DNA of 64,000 nt from Opitutaceae bacterium EW11 (GTDB lineage: Bacteria; Verrucomicrobiota; Verrucomicrobiia; Opitutales; Opitutaceae), in NCBI GenBank assembly GCA_003054665.1, contig QAYY01000012.1:1-64000 (forward strand). Direction: 5' to 3'. Made by a program: the position numbers and the translations under genes. The notes under the pieces are model-generated. The model searched no databases and was not told the origin of the DNA. It was given only the letters and a program-made list of their open reading frames with translations. Shown piece after piece: positions 43,924-52,449 of the stretch (position 1 is its first letter; each line of letters starts with the position of its first letter).

Positions 43924-45965
43924 ACGACATTGCCGCGCCTTTCCCTCGCTCCGCCCAACCTTTTCGCCGGCCTGTCGCCGGGAGAACGATCCTCGTCGCC
44001 GCCGCGCTGAGCGCGGCATGGACGGGCCCGGCTTCGGCGGGAGCGGCGCCCCCGGGGTCCGCACCGTCCACCGACTCCGTCTTCAAGCTGGGCGCCATGA
44101 CCGTGTACGGGGAGCAGCTCTCCCCCGCGGACCTGGTTCCGGTGCAGGCCGACGCCGTGAAGATCGAGCTGCTGGAAAAGCGCACTGCCGCCGAGGCGCT
44201 GGCGACGCTGCCGGGCGTCACCCTCACGCGAGTCGGCGCGCGGAACGAGACCAGCGTTTTTGTCAGGGGCTTCAGCCGGACGCAGACGCCCATCTTCATC
44301 GACGGCGTGCCCGCGTATGTGCCGTACGACGGCTACGTCGACCTCGCGCGCTTCACCACCTACGACCTGGCGACGATCAGCGTCGCGAAGGGCTACAGTT
44401 CGGTGCTGTACGGAGCCAACACCATGGGCGGCGCCATCAACCTGGTCTCCCGCCAGCCCGCGTCCGAATTCGAGGGTCAGGTCGCCGCGGGTCTTTTTTC
44501 CGGCGAGGGCGTCGAGACGAGCCTGAATGTCGGCACAAAGCAGAAACGCTGGTATGCGCAAGGCGGCGCGTCGTATGTCGATCGCGAGACCTTCCCGCTT
44601 TCCGATCATTTTCCGCCGGTGAAGGCCGAGGATGGAGGCGACCGCGAAAACGCGTACTCCACCGATACGAAATATAGCGGGAAGATCGGTTTCACGCCGA
44701 ACGCGACCGACGAGTACGCCCTCGGCTTCGTCCACCAGGAGGGACAGAAGGGCAATCCGCCGTACACCGGCCCGATCGCGAGCATGCTCCGTTACTGGCG
44801 CTGGCCGGAATGGAACAAGCAGACGGTCTATTTCGTTTCCCACACCGAGTTGGACGAGGCCTTCTACATCAAACCGCGGCTGTATTACGATCGATACGAC
44901 AACGCCCTCGATCAGTACTCGGACAAGACCTATTCCACGCTCCTCTCCGGAGCGTCCGGCCCGAGCGCGTATCACGATTATTCCTACGGAGGATCCGTCG
45001 AGTCCGGCCTCCGGCTGCTGCCCGGACACGAGCCGAAGGCGGCCCTGCACTGGAAACTGGATCACCACGACGAGCAGGTGCTGTCGCAGCCGCACTATCT
45101 CTTCGAGGACCGGACCGTATCCGCCGCGCTCGAGGACACCTGGCGCCCGTCCCGGTCGTGGACCGTGCAGGCCGGCCTGGACTACGACCGGCGCGAGACG
45201 CTCCGCGCCGACCAAGTCAACCCGGACAACACTCCCGTCGCCCTGACAACCTTCGACTCCTTCAATCCCGCGATCGCCCTGTTCCGTCTCCTCGGCGACT
45301 CCGGAAGCCTGCGCGCGAGCTTCGCCCGCAAGAGCCGTTTCCCGAACATCAAGGACAGGTACTCCTACCGCTTCAACACGGCCTTCCCCAATGCCGGGCT
45401 GAGGCCGGAGAACGCGCTGCACTACGAGATCGGCTACGACGGGCACCTGACTTCCGCGCTGACGCTGAGCGCGAGCGCCTACCTGAGCCGCATCGGCGAC
45501 GCGATCCAGACGGTGAACAACGTCAACGGGACGACGCGCACGCAGAACCAGAACGTCGGCACGGTGAGAAATCGCGGCATCGACGTCGGAGTGGAGCACA
45601 CCACTTCCTCCTGGCTGCGGCTCGGGGCCAGCTACACGTACCTCGACCAGGAAAACCGAACCAACCCCGCCGCAAAGGTGACCGACACGCCGCGACACAG
45701 CGGAAACGTCTATGCCGACCTGCGCCCGCTCCGCTGGCTCAGCGTCGTCCCCACCTACGAGTTCGCCTCGTGGCGCTACGCCGACACCTCGGGACGAAGG
45801 CTGTCCGGTTTCGCCACCGCCGGCCTCAAGCTCACCGCCCGTCTTCCGCACGGACTCACGCTCAGCGGCGGGGCGGGCAACGTATTCGACAAAAACTACC
45901 AGCTGCAGGACGGCTTCCCGGAGGCCGGCCGCAACTGGTTCGCCAACGTGCGTTACACATTCTAG
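43911..45965 (+). CDS. TonB-dependent outer-membrane receptor
   Basis: A 684-residue outer-membrane transporter. Signal peptide region GRTILVAAALSAAWTGPASA. The plug domain follows: FKLGAMTVYGEQLSPAD, AEALATLPGVTLTRVGARNE, SVFVRGFSRTQTPIFIDGVP and GYSSVLYGANTMGGAINLVS. The barrel ends in NWFANVRYTF, the usual C-terminal aromatic. The only ATG that fits is 43911, inside the operator, so the transcript may be nearly leaderless or the start may be misjudged. First gene of the nine-gene operon; a TonB box is not obvious. Expected cargo is a metal complex or oxyanion. Confidence 0.93.
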   Translation: MSSIHDIAAPFPRSAQPFRRPVAGRTILVAAALSAAWTGPASAGAAPPGSAPSTDSVFKLGAMTVYGEQLSPADLVPVQADAVKIELLEKRTAAEALATLPGVTLTRVGARNETSVFVRGFSRTQTPIFIDGVPAYVPYDGYVDLARFTTYDLATISVAKGYSSVLYGANTMGGAINLVSRQPASEFEGQVAAGLFSGEGVETSLNVGTKQKRWYAQGGASYVDRETFPLSDHFPPVKAEDGGDRENAYSTDTKYSGKIGFTPNATDEYALGFVHQEGQKGNPPYTGPIASMLRYWRWPEWNKQTVYFVSHTELDEAFYIKPRLYYDRYDNALDQYSDKTYSTLLSGASGPSAYHDYSYGGSVESGLRLLPGHEPKAALHWKLDHHDEQVLSQPHYLFEDRTVSAALEDTWRPSRSWTVQAGLDYDRRETLRADQVNPDNTPVALTTFDSFNPAIALFRLLGDSGSLRASFARKSRFPNIKDRYSYRFNTAFPNAGLRPENALHYEIGYDGHLTSALTLSASAYLSRIGDAIQTVNNVNGTTRTQNQNVGTVRNRGIDVGVEHTTSSWLRLGASYTYLDQENRTNPAAKVTDTPRHSGNVYADLRPLRWLSVVPTYEFASWRYADTSGRRLSGFATAGLKLTARLPHGLTLSGGAGNVFDKNYQLQDGFPEAGRNWFANVRYTF

Positions 45966-45967
45966 CC

Positions 45968-46789
45968 ATGCCGCCTCTCGCGCTCGATTCCCCTCCGGTC
46001 CGTCGTCCGGCCCAAGCCGGCTTCTGGACGCTGTACGACCGCCTGGCGCAAGGCGTCTCTTCTCCCGCCCCGGTCCGCGCGTTCGCGGGAGGGCTCCACT
46101 GGTTCTCCGTCGAGGCCGCCGGCTCGCTCGGCCTGGCCATGGCGCCCAAGGAGACCGCGGCGGCGCCGAGCCTGGCCGGCGGCGTAGCCGGCAGGGAACT
46201 ACGGGAAATCTCCGCGCTGGCGAAATCGTGGAACTCCGCCGACGCGGCGCTCGGGGTGGCCGCGCTCAACTCGCACTACAATGCCCCCGACCGCGTGCTC
46301 AGCTGGGCCCGCGCCTCCCATTACGTGCATCTCACCGGGAGCAACGCTTTCGAGACGATGCTGCCGCGGGTGAGCGGCCGCCGTGTCGCCGTGATCGGTC
46401 ATTTTCGCCACCTGGACGAATTTGCCCGGCATTGCGACCTCACGATTCTCGAGCGCCGGCCCCAGCCGGGCGACATGCCGGACCCCGCCTGCGAGGTCGT
46501 TCTGCCGGATGCCGAATTTGTCTTCATCACGGCGACGACGTTGATCAACAAAACCCTGCCGCGTTTGCTCCAGCTTTGTCCGCAGGCCTTCGTCGTTCTG
46601 GTGGGGCCAACCACTCCGCTCGCGCCGGTTTGGTTCGATCTCGGCGTGGACATGGTCGCGGGGCTGTTGATCGACGACGTCCCGGCCGTCCAACAGATCG
46701 TGCAGGAGGGCGGCCAGCATACGTTCTTCGACCGCGGGACCCGCTTCATCCAGATCGAACGCCGCACCGGCCATGCCGCACAGGGTTGA
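45968..46789 (+). CDS. DUF4213/DUF364 putative metal-chelation protein
   Basis: A 273-residue cytosolic protein two bases after the receptor stop. The N-terminal part (about 20-110) fits the DUF4213 enolase-N-like fold; the C-terminal part is the DUF364 Rossmann-like domain (GRRVAVIGHFRHLDEFARH, then FVFITATTLINKTLPRLLQL, VLVGPTTPLAPVWFDLGVD). This family is described as a putative heavy-metal chelation domain; the reaction is unknown. Its last 17 bases overlap the permease gene. A conserved partner of class III metal transporters, it probably handles the metal in the cytosol. Confidence 0.85.
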   Translation: MPPLALDSPPVRRPAQAGFWTLYDRLAQGVSSPAPVRAFAGGLHWFSVEAAGSLGLAMAPKETAAAPSLAGGVAGRELREISALAKSWNSADAALGVAALNSHYNAPDRVLSWARASHYVHLTGSNAFETMLPRVSGRRVAVIGHFRHLDEFARHCDLTILERRPQPGDMPDPACEVVLPDAEFVFITATTLINKTLPRLLQLCPQAFVVLVGPTTPLAPVWFDLGVDMVAGLLIDDVPAVQQIVQEGGQHTFFDRGTRFIQIERRTGHAAQG

Positions 46790-47807
46790 ACCGTCGAAGG
46801 GCGGCCTTCTCTCCGCGCAGACCGCCCTGCTCGCAATCGCGGTGGCGGCAAGCGTGTGCCTCTCGCTGCGCATCGGCGCTCATCCTCTTTCGTGGGCGGA
46901 CCTCGGCCAGCTCTGGTTCCCGGTCGGTTCCGCGACAGTGGATCGAAGCACGGTCGCCACCCTGGTGTACCAGATCCGATTGCCCCGCATCGTCGCCGCG
47001 CTCTCCATCGGGGCCGGGCTTTCCGTGGCGGGAGCCTCGTACCAGGGGCTGTTCCGCAATTCGCTCGTCTCGCCCGACATCCTCGGCGCCTCGTCCGGCG
47101 CGGCGTTCGGCGCGGCCCTCGGCATCATGCTTTCGCTGGGCATCGCCGCCGTCCAGGGCCTTGCCTTCGCCAGCGGCCTGAGCGCCGTTCTGTTGACGTA
47201 TCTGCTGAGCCGCTCGGTCGGAGGCGGCACGTTCACCCTGAGGCTCGTGCTGACCGGGATGGTCGTGGGCAGCCTGGCCATGGCCGGCGTGGCGGTGATA
47301 AAAACACTCGCCGATCCGTACTCGAAACTGCCGATGATCACCTACTGGCTGCTCGGCAGCCTGTCCGCGATCACGGCCGCGGACGTGAAGGTGCTGCTGC
47401 CGCCGCTGCTCGCCGGAATGGCCGTGTTGATGGCCCTGCGCTGGCCGCTCAACGCGATGGCTCTCGGCGAGGAGGAGGCGCGCGCGCTCGGTGTCGCCAC
47501 GACTCGAATACGCCTGCTGACGCTGCTCTCCGCCACCCTCGTCACCTCCGTCTCCGTGGCGATCGGCGGAGTGATCGGATGGGTCGGATTGATGGTGCCG
47601 CACCTGGTGCGTTTCTGGATCGGACCCAATCACCGCGACGTCCTGCCGAGGTCGTTCCTGCTCGGAGCCCTTTTTCTCCTCTGGGCGGACAACCTGGCCC
47701 GATGCCTGTTCGCGGGCGAACTGCCGATCGGCGCGGTCACCTGCGCCTGCGGCATTCCCGTCTTTCTCCTCCTGCTCCGGCGGGCCTCCGGGAGCTGGTC
47801 CGAATGA
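46773..47807 (+). CDS. FecCD/BtuC-type ABC permease
   Basis: Inner-membrane permease of the siderophore/cobalamin/molybdate class III type, 344 residues with about nine to ten membrane helices. Family marks: RLPRIVAALSIGAGLSVAGA, QGLFRNSLVSPDILGASSGA, GVATTRIRLLTLLSATLVTS and IGWVGLMVPHLVRFWIGPNHR, ending with PIGAVTCACGIPVFLLLLRR. Its ATG is inside the DUF364 gene. A homodimer is expected with the ATPase encoded next. Confidence 0.95.
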   Translation: MPHRVEPSKGGLLSAQTALLAIAVAASVCLSLRIGAHPLSWADLGQLWFPVGSATVDRSTVATLVYQIRLPRIVAALSIGAGLSVAGASYQGLFRNSLVSPDILGASSGAAFGAALGIMLSLGIAAVQGLAFASGLSAVLLTYLLSRSVGGGTFTLRLVLTGMVVGSLAMAGVAVIKTLADPYSKLPMITYWLLGSLSAITAADVKVLLPPLLAGMAVLMALRWPLNAMALGEEEARALGVATTRIRLLTLLSATLVTSVSVAIGGVIGWVGLMVPHLVRFWIGPNHRDVLPRSFLLGALFLLWADNLARCLFAGELPIGAVTCACGIPVFLLLLRRASGSWSE

Positions 47808-47811
47808 ATCG

Positions 47812-48594
47812 ATGACGCTGACGCTCCACCGCCTCTCCTGTGGGTACTCCCGCACGCCCGTCCTCCGGGACGTCTCGTTCTCCGTCGGTGCCGGCGAGTT
47901 CGTCTGCCTGCTCGGACCCAACGGCTCCGGGAAAACGGCGCTGCTCAAGACACTCGTCGGGATTCTCGAGCCGCTCGACGGCCGCATCCAGGTCGGGGGA
48001 AAAGACTGGGCCGCGTGGTCCGCCCGGGAACGCGCCGCGCAAATCGCCTACGTGCCCCAGGCCCATGCGCCGCTCTTCGCCTTTCGCGTGCTCGACGTCG
48101 TGGCGATGGGGCGGACTGCCCGGTGGCCGCTTTGGTCCGGACCGACCGAGAGCGACTGGAAGGCAGCCCGGGGCGCGCTGGACTTGGTGGAGATGCAGGA
48201 CTTCGCCGAACGGCGCTACACCGAACTCAGCGGCGGGGAGCGTCAGATGATTCTTCTCGCGCGCGCCCTGGCCCAGGAGGCGCGTTTCCTCGTGCTCGAC
48301 GAGCCGGTTTCCAGCCTCGATTTCGGCAACCAGGTCCGTGTGCTGCAGACGCTGCGCCGACTGGTGAGCGACGGTTTCGGCGTGATCATGGCGACCCACC
48401 ATCCCGAACACGCCCTGCGCTGCGCCAACCGGGTGGCGGTGGTGGGGAACGGCCGGCTTTCGCCCGCCGCCCATCCCGAGGAGGTGCTCACCCCGGAGGT
48501 CCTGGAAGCCATTTACCAAGTGCCTTTCCTCGTGACCCAGCTCACCGGCCGGGACGGCCGGCCCTTTTCGTTATGCACTCCCCACCTCAGTTGA
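47812..48594 (+). CDS. ABC transporter ATPase (FecE/BtuD type)
   Basis: A 260-residue ATPase partner of the permease. Walker A GPNGSGKTALLK, Q-loop YVPQAHAPLFAFRVLDVV, signature LSGGERQM, Walker B FLVLDEPVSSLDFG, switch His in THHPEHAL. It begins four bases after the permease stop; the binding-protein gene starts 22 bases before its end. Confidence 0.95.
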   Translation: MTLTLHRLSCGYSRTPVLRDVSFSVGAGEFVCLLGPNGSGKTALLKTLVGILEPLDGRIQVGGKDWAAWSARERAAQIAYVPQAHAPLFAFRVLDVVAMGRTARWPLWSGPTESDWKAARGALDLVEMQDFAERRYTELSGGERQMILLARALAQEARFLVLDEPVSSLDFGNQVRVLQTLRRLVSDGFGVIMATHHPEHALRCANRVAVVGNGRLSPAAHPEEVLTPEVLEAIYQVPFLVTQLTGRDGRPFSLCTPHLS

Positions 48595-49763
48595 CCCCGG
48601 CGACGTCCGCTCCGCCGCGCCCGGACGTTTCCCTGCGCGAGTCGATCCGACCAGCGCCCCCGGCCGTTGGATTCGGCGCCCGGTATCGGCTGCGCCCGCC
48701 GCTCCTCCTCGCGGCGGGCTGTCTGGCCGCGACGATCGCGTCCGCGGAGCCAGCCGCAGTCTCGATCGTCGACGGGGTCGGCCGCACCCTCCGCGTGCCG
48801 GCCAGCATCGAACGCGTGTACGCGACGAGCCCCGTCGGGGCGGTGATGCTCTATACTCTCTCGCCGCAGAAGATGGTCGGCTGGAACTACAAGCTGGGCC
48901 AGGCGGAGCGCCATTTCATCCTCCCGGCGGCGCGCGAGCTGCCTGCGCTCGGCGGCTGGTTCGGCGAGAGCGCGATGGGAAATCGCGAGTCGATCCTGGT
49001 TGCGCGTCCGGACGTGATCCTCTCCGTCGGCCAACACGACCGCACGGCGATCGAGTTCGCCGAACGGCTTCAAGGGCAGATCGGCATTCCCGTGTTTGTG
49101 GCGAGCGGCGGACTGTCCGATACCGCCGCCACCTACGAACTCGTCGGAAAACTGCTCGGCGTGCCGGAGCGCGCAGCCGCGCTCGCCGATTACGCCCGGC
49201 GCACCCTCTCGCAGGCAAGGGCCGCCGCCGAAGCGATACCCCGGCGCGAACAGGTCCGAGTCTATTACGCCGAAGGAATGCGCGGACTCCAGACGGACAC
49301 TCGGGGATCCTGGCACACGGAGCTGCTCGATCTGCTCGGCGTGGAGAACGTCGCCGACGTCCCAACCACGAGCGGTTTCGGCCGCGTATCCGTTTCGCTC
49401 GACCAAGTCATCGCCTGGAAACCCGACGTCGTGCTGGCCTGCCCGGAAAAGCTTAACGCGAACGGCTCCTGGATGCCCGAATGGCTCCAGGATCCGGCTT
49501 GGCGGGAGGTGCCCGGGGTGGCGCGGGGGCGCGTGTACCTGATCCCCGGCGCGCCGTTCAACTGGTTCGATCGGCCGCCCTCACCCGCCAGGCTGCTCGG
49601 GCTGAAATGGCTGCTCTGGGTCCTGTATCCCGAACGCGCCGATTTCGACATGGTCGCCGAAACGCGCGAGTTCTACCGGCTTTTCTACGGGTACGACCTC
49701 GGCGAAGCCGAGGCGCGCAGCATCCTGGAGGCGTCGCAGCCGAAGTTTGTCGCAAAACCATGA
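48573..49763 (+). CDS. Class III (BtuF/FhuD/MolA-like) periplasmic binding protein
   Basis: A 396-residue exported binding protein for the transporter. A long N-terminal stretch leads to the hydrophobic segment PPLLLAAGCLAATIASA, which also contains a lipobox-like LAAGC, so the protein may be lipid-anchored. The mature part has the class III pattern: ASIERVYATSPVGAVMLYTL, ILVARPDVILSVGQHDRT, GRVSVSLDQVIAWKPDVVLA and a C-terminal DPAWREVPGVARGRVYLIP. In this group are vitamin B12, siderophore and molybdate binders; sequence alone does not pick the ligand. Confidence 0.9.
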   Translation: MHSPPQLTPATSAPPRPDVSLRESIRPAPPAVGFGARYRLRPPLLLAAGCLAATIASAEPAAVSIVDGVGRTLRVPASIERVYATSPVGAVMLYTLSPQKMVGWNYKLGQAERHFILPAARELPALGGWFGESAMGNRESILVARPDVILSVGQHDRTAIEFAERLQGQIGIPVFVASGGLSDTAATYELVGKLLGVPERAAALADYARRTLSQARAAAEAIPRREQVRVYYAEGMRGLQTDTRGSWHTELLDLLGVENVADVPTTSGFGRVSVSLDQVIAWKPDVVLACPEKLNANGSWMPEWLQDPAWREVPGVARGRVYLIPGAPFNWFDRPPSPARLLGLKWLLWVLYPERADFDMVAETREFYRLFYGYDLGEAEARSILEASQPKFVAKP

Positions 49764-50671
49764 ATACCACCGTGCCCGTCTCCCCGCGCCCCGTTTCGAT
49801 CACCCCGATCGGAATCGTCGCCGCGCCGTTCTCATCGGTGGAGGGCGGCTGCGACTATGTCAGCGAGTCGCGTATCCTGCTGCGGCCGGAACTCGCGCCG
49901 GGCCTCGTCGGCATCGAATATTTCTCGCATCTGTGGGTCATCTATCACCAGCACCGCTCCGCCGAGTGGCTTCGCGCTCGCGGCTGGGAGCCGGCGTCCG
50001 CGATGATCCTGCCGCCCGACGACGACCGAGCCGGCCTGGGGGTCTTCAGTTCTCGCGCGCCCTGCCGTCCGGCCCAGCTCGGCTCCAGCATCGTGGGCCT
50101 GACGCGTCGCGAAAAAAACGTGCTCTGGGTGCGCGGGCTCGACGCCCTCGACGGAACGCCCGTCCTCGACGTCAAACCCTACGTGCCCCAGTTCGACGCC
50201 TTTCCCGAGGCGATCGTGCCGCAGCACTGGGCCAAGGTCATGGACCGGCCGGGAGACGCAGCCCGCCTCTCCCGCGAACTTCACTGGGACACGAGCAATT
50301 CCGACTGCGCGCTCGGCCTCCGCAGCGGAGTGGCGATCCTGCAGAGACTCGGCCTGGCTCGCGGCGCACCGCTTTCGGCCGAGCTCTCTGGCTCCCCGTT
50401 TTTCGCGCACGGATTCGAGATGGCGACCGGCTGCAGCCCGCTGCGCGGGACGCTGGCGGTGACGCCCCGCACCGCCGGGGAAAGACCGTGGAGGCTCCGC
50501 GTCTTTCACCGCGGTGAGGCGACGGTCGTCGATCTGAAAAGAATCGCGTGGCCCGATGCGGCCAGCGTCCTCACTGCGTCGGAGAACGAGCTGTTCGAAA
50601 CGCCCCGCAACGACGCTGCGGCATCGGAGACTCCCGGACCGGCCAAGGCGCCGGCCCCCTGCCCGTCATGA
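49760..50671 (+). CDS. TrmO-like/FmdE-like fusion protein
   Basis: A 303-residue fusion of two families. Residues about 10-150 are TrmO/TsaA-like: ITPIGIVAAPFSS, LVGIEYFSHLWVIYHQHR, GLGVFSSRAPCRPAQLGSSI and LDALDGTPVLDVKPYVPQFD. TrmO methylates t6A37 in tRNA with SAM. Residues about 165-270 resemble FmdE: SNSDCALGLRSGVAILQRLG and MATGCSPLRGTL, with the two conserved Cys positions, then FHRGEATVVDLKR. FmdE is a metal-binding family named from Mo/W formylmethanofuran dehydrogenase. ATGA overlaps on both sides mean tight coupling to the transporter genes, so the TrmO part may here have a metal-related rather than tRNA role. Confidence 0.75.
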   Translation: MNTTVPVSPRPVSITPIGIVAAPFSSVEGGCDYVSESRILLRPELAPGLVGIEYFSHLWVIYHQHRSAEWLRARGWEPASAMILPPDDDRAGLGVFSSRAPCRPAQLGSSIVGLTRREKNVLWVRGLDALDGTPVLDVKPYVPQFDAFPEAIVPQHWAKVMDRPGDAARLSRELHWDTSNSDCALGLRSGVAILQRLGLARGAPLSAELSGSPFFAHGFEMATGCSPLRGTLAVTPRTAGERPWRLRVFHRGEATVVDLKRIAWPDAASVLTASENELFETPRNDAAASETPGPAKAPAPCPS

Positions 50672-51750
50672 CCGGACGGAACTCCGCACCGCAAGAGCCA
50701 CGAAAACCCATCCCTCTCCAAATTGTGAATACCACCCGCTCCACGGACGCGCTGGACGAAGAGCCTGTCTTTCCCGAGATCGAAAACGGCCGGCGACGCC
50801 GGCTCGATTTTCTCGGCTACGCCCCCTGCCCGGTCCGAAACGAATTGCGCCAGCGCCTGCATCGCCGCTTCCTCGCCCTGGCGGCCGCGAACGGCGCCCC
50901 ACCCGTTTGGTTCATGCCGGCGGGATGCCACGAACCCAATCCCTACGACGAATTGTGGCGCACGGAGGACGCCGCCGAGCTGCCCGCCTTGATCGCCGAA
51001 ACGGGCTTCGGAGGCTTCAACCAGCCCTCCTTCGTCCGGCGCTGGCTCGACTCGGAAACGTTCGCGGCCGTTCCGGACGACGCCGTCCGCCCCGAATTCG
51101 CCGATGCGGGTCTGCTGGATTCGCGCCGTCAGCATCGGGTGATCGCCGCGAACGTCGAAATCGTCCTCGCCGACCTCAATCGGCTGGGGGCCAGACCGCT
51201 GCCGCGCACGTGGGCCGACATCCTGCATGCCCGCTTCCAGGGGGACATCATCGTGAGCGGCGGGCCGGGGAACATCCACGAGTCGATTCTCTTCAGCCTC
51301 TACCGCGACCATGGCGAGGACGGCCTTTCCGCTCTGGGCGCCAATGTGCGCGAATTCATGCACCCGGCGGAGATGGCGAAGACGGCGGGTTCCGCCAGTC
51401 CCCGGGGCGCCGCGCTTTACGTCCTGCCGTGGTTTTTCGCCCGGGCCGCCCCGCACCGCCCGGCCACCCGCGTCGTCTGGCCGGAGGAGGGCGCGTATCT
51501 GACGCCGCAATACCTGCTGCAGCGGGGAGGCGAGAATCGAGGCGCCGCTCTCGCCGCCGAGTACCTTTGCGGCTCCGAGTGGGCCGAGCATCTCGCACGC
51601 ATCGGCTTCGCGCCTGCGCGTGCCGGCTCCCCCGCGCTTCCCGGCCGTCTCCGCTGGGTGGGCTGGGATTTCGTTCGCACGCAGGATCTCGACGCTCTGC
51701 GCGGCCGGCTCAACGCCGCGTTCGCGCGCGGCCACCGCCCCGGACAATGA
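50668..51750 (+). CDS. Binding-protein-like protein lacking signal peptide
   Basis: A 360-residue protein resembling bacterial ABC substrate-binding proteins of the AfuA/PotD kind (LDFLGYAPCPVRNELRQR, DIIVSGGPGNIHESILFSLY, GAALYVLPWFFARAAPHRP, ATRVVWPEEGAYLTPQYLL). Notably the N-terminus (MTGRNSAPQEPRKPIPLQIV) has no signal peptide or lipobox, so it probably stays in the cytosol. It is translationally coupled at both ends by ATGA overlaps, between the FmdE-like fusion and the GTPase-like gene. I infer a cytosolic carrier or scaffold for the imported ligand. Confidence 0.7.
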   Translation: MTGRNSAPQEPRKPIPLQIVNTTRSTDALDEEPVFPEIENGRRRRLDFLGYAPCPVRNELRQRLHRRFLALAAANGAPPVWFMPAGCHEPNPYDELWRTEDAAELPALIAETGFGGFNQPSFVRRWLDSETFAAVPDDAVRPEFADAGLLDSRRQHRVIAANVEIVLADLNRLGARPLPRTWADILHARFQGDIIVSGGPGNIHESILFSLYRDHGEDGLSALGANVREFMHPAEMAKTAGSASPRGAALYVLPWFFARAAPHRPATRVVWPEEGAYLTPQYLLQRGGENRGAALAAEYLCGSEWAEHLARIGFAPARAGSPALPGRLRWVGWDFVRTQDLDALRGRLNAAFARGHRPGQ

Positions 51751-52448
51751 AACTCGTCACCGTCGCCGGGCCGCCTTCCTCGGGCAAGACGGCCATCATC
51801 GTCAAGGCGCTCGGCCACCTGCAGCGTGAGGGGCGGCGCGTGGGCGTGGTCAAATTCGACTGCCTCGCCAGCCACGATGCCGAGTTATTCCGCGCCGCCG
51901 GCATCCCCGCGCTCGTCGGACTCTCGGGCAATTTCTGCCCGGATCACTATTTCACCACCAACATCGAGGATTGTTTCGCCTGGGGAAGGCGGCAGGACCT
52001 CGCCCTGCTCGTGAGCGAAAGCGCCGGCCTCTGCAATCGCTGCGCCCCGCATATCCGGGGCCATCTCGCGGTATGCGTGCTCGATCAGCTGGCGGGGGTG
52101 CACACGCCGCTAAAGGTCGGGCCCATGCTCAAGACCGCCGACCTGGTGCTGGTCACGAAGGGCGACATCGTGAGCCAGGCCGAACGGGAAGTATTCGCGT
52201 TCCGGGTACGCCAGGTCAACGCCCGGGCCCGGCTGCTGTTCGTCAACGGCATCACCGGCCAGGGTTCCTGGGAGGTGAGCCGCCTGTGGGACGAGGCGCC
52301 GGAAGACACGCCGCTCACGGGCGGGCGGCTGAGATTTCCGGTGCCGTCGGCGGTCTGCTCCTACTGCCTGGGCGAAACCGCCATCGGCGCCGAACATCAG
52401 CACGGCACGGTCCGCAAGATCCAGATACCGGAAGCCGAGTCGCACTGA
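51747..52448 (+). CDS. HypB/CobW-like P-loop NTPase rich in Cys
   Basis: A 233-residue G3E-type NTPase. P-loop VAGPPSSGKTAIIVK, then a switch region with FDCLASHDAE, and VTKGDIVSQAE where the family has its guanine-specificity motif. Cysteines are concentrated in metal-binding-like pairs: GNFCPDHYF, LCNRCAPHIRG and near the end VCSYCLGE, followed by EHQHG. HypB and CobW relatives insert nickel, cobalt or zinc into enzymes using nucleotide hydrolysis. The gene overlaps its upstream neighbour by ATGA, and the next gene starts two bases after its stop. Confidence 0.8.
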   Translation: MKLVTVAGPPSSGKTAIIVKALGHLQREGRRVGVVKFDCLASHDAELFRAAGIPALVGLSGNFCPDHYFTTNIEDCFAWGRRQDLALLVSESAGLCNRCAPHIRGHLAVCVLDQLAGVHTPLKVGPMLKTADLVLVTKGDIVSQAEREVFAFRVRQVNARARLLFVNGITGQGSWEVSRLWDEAPEDTPLTGGRLRFPVPSAVCSYCLGETAIGAEHQHGTVRKIQIPEAESH

Positions 52449-52449
52449 C

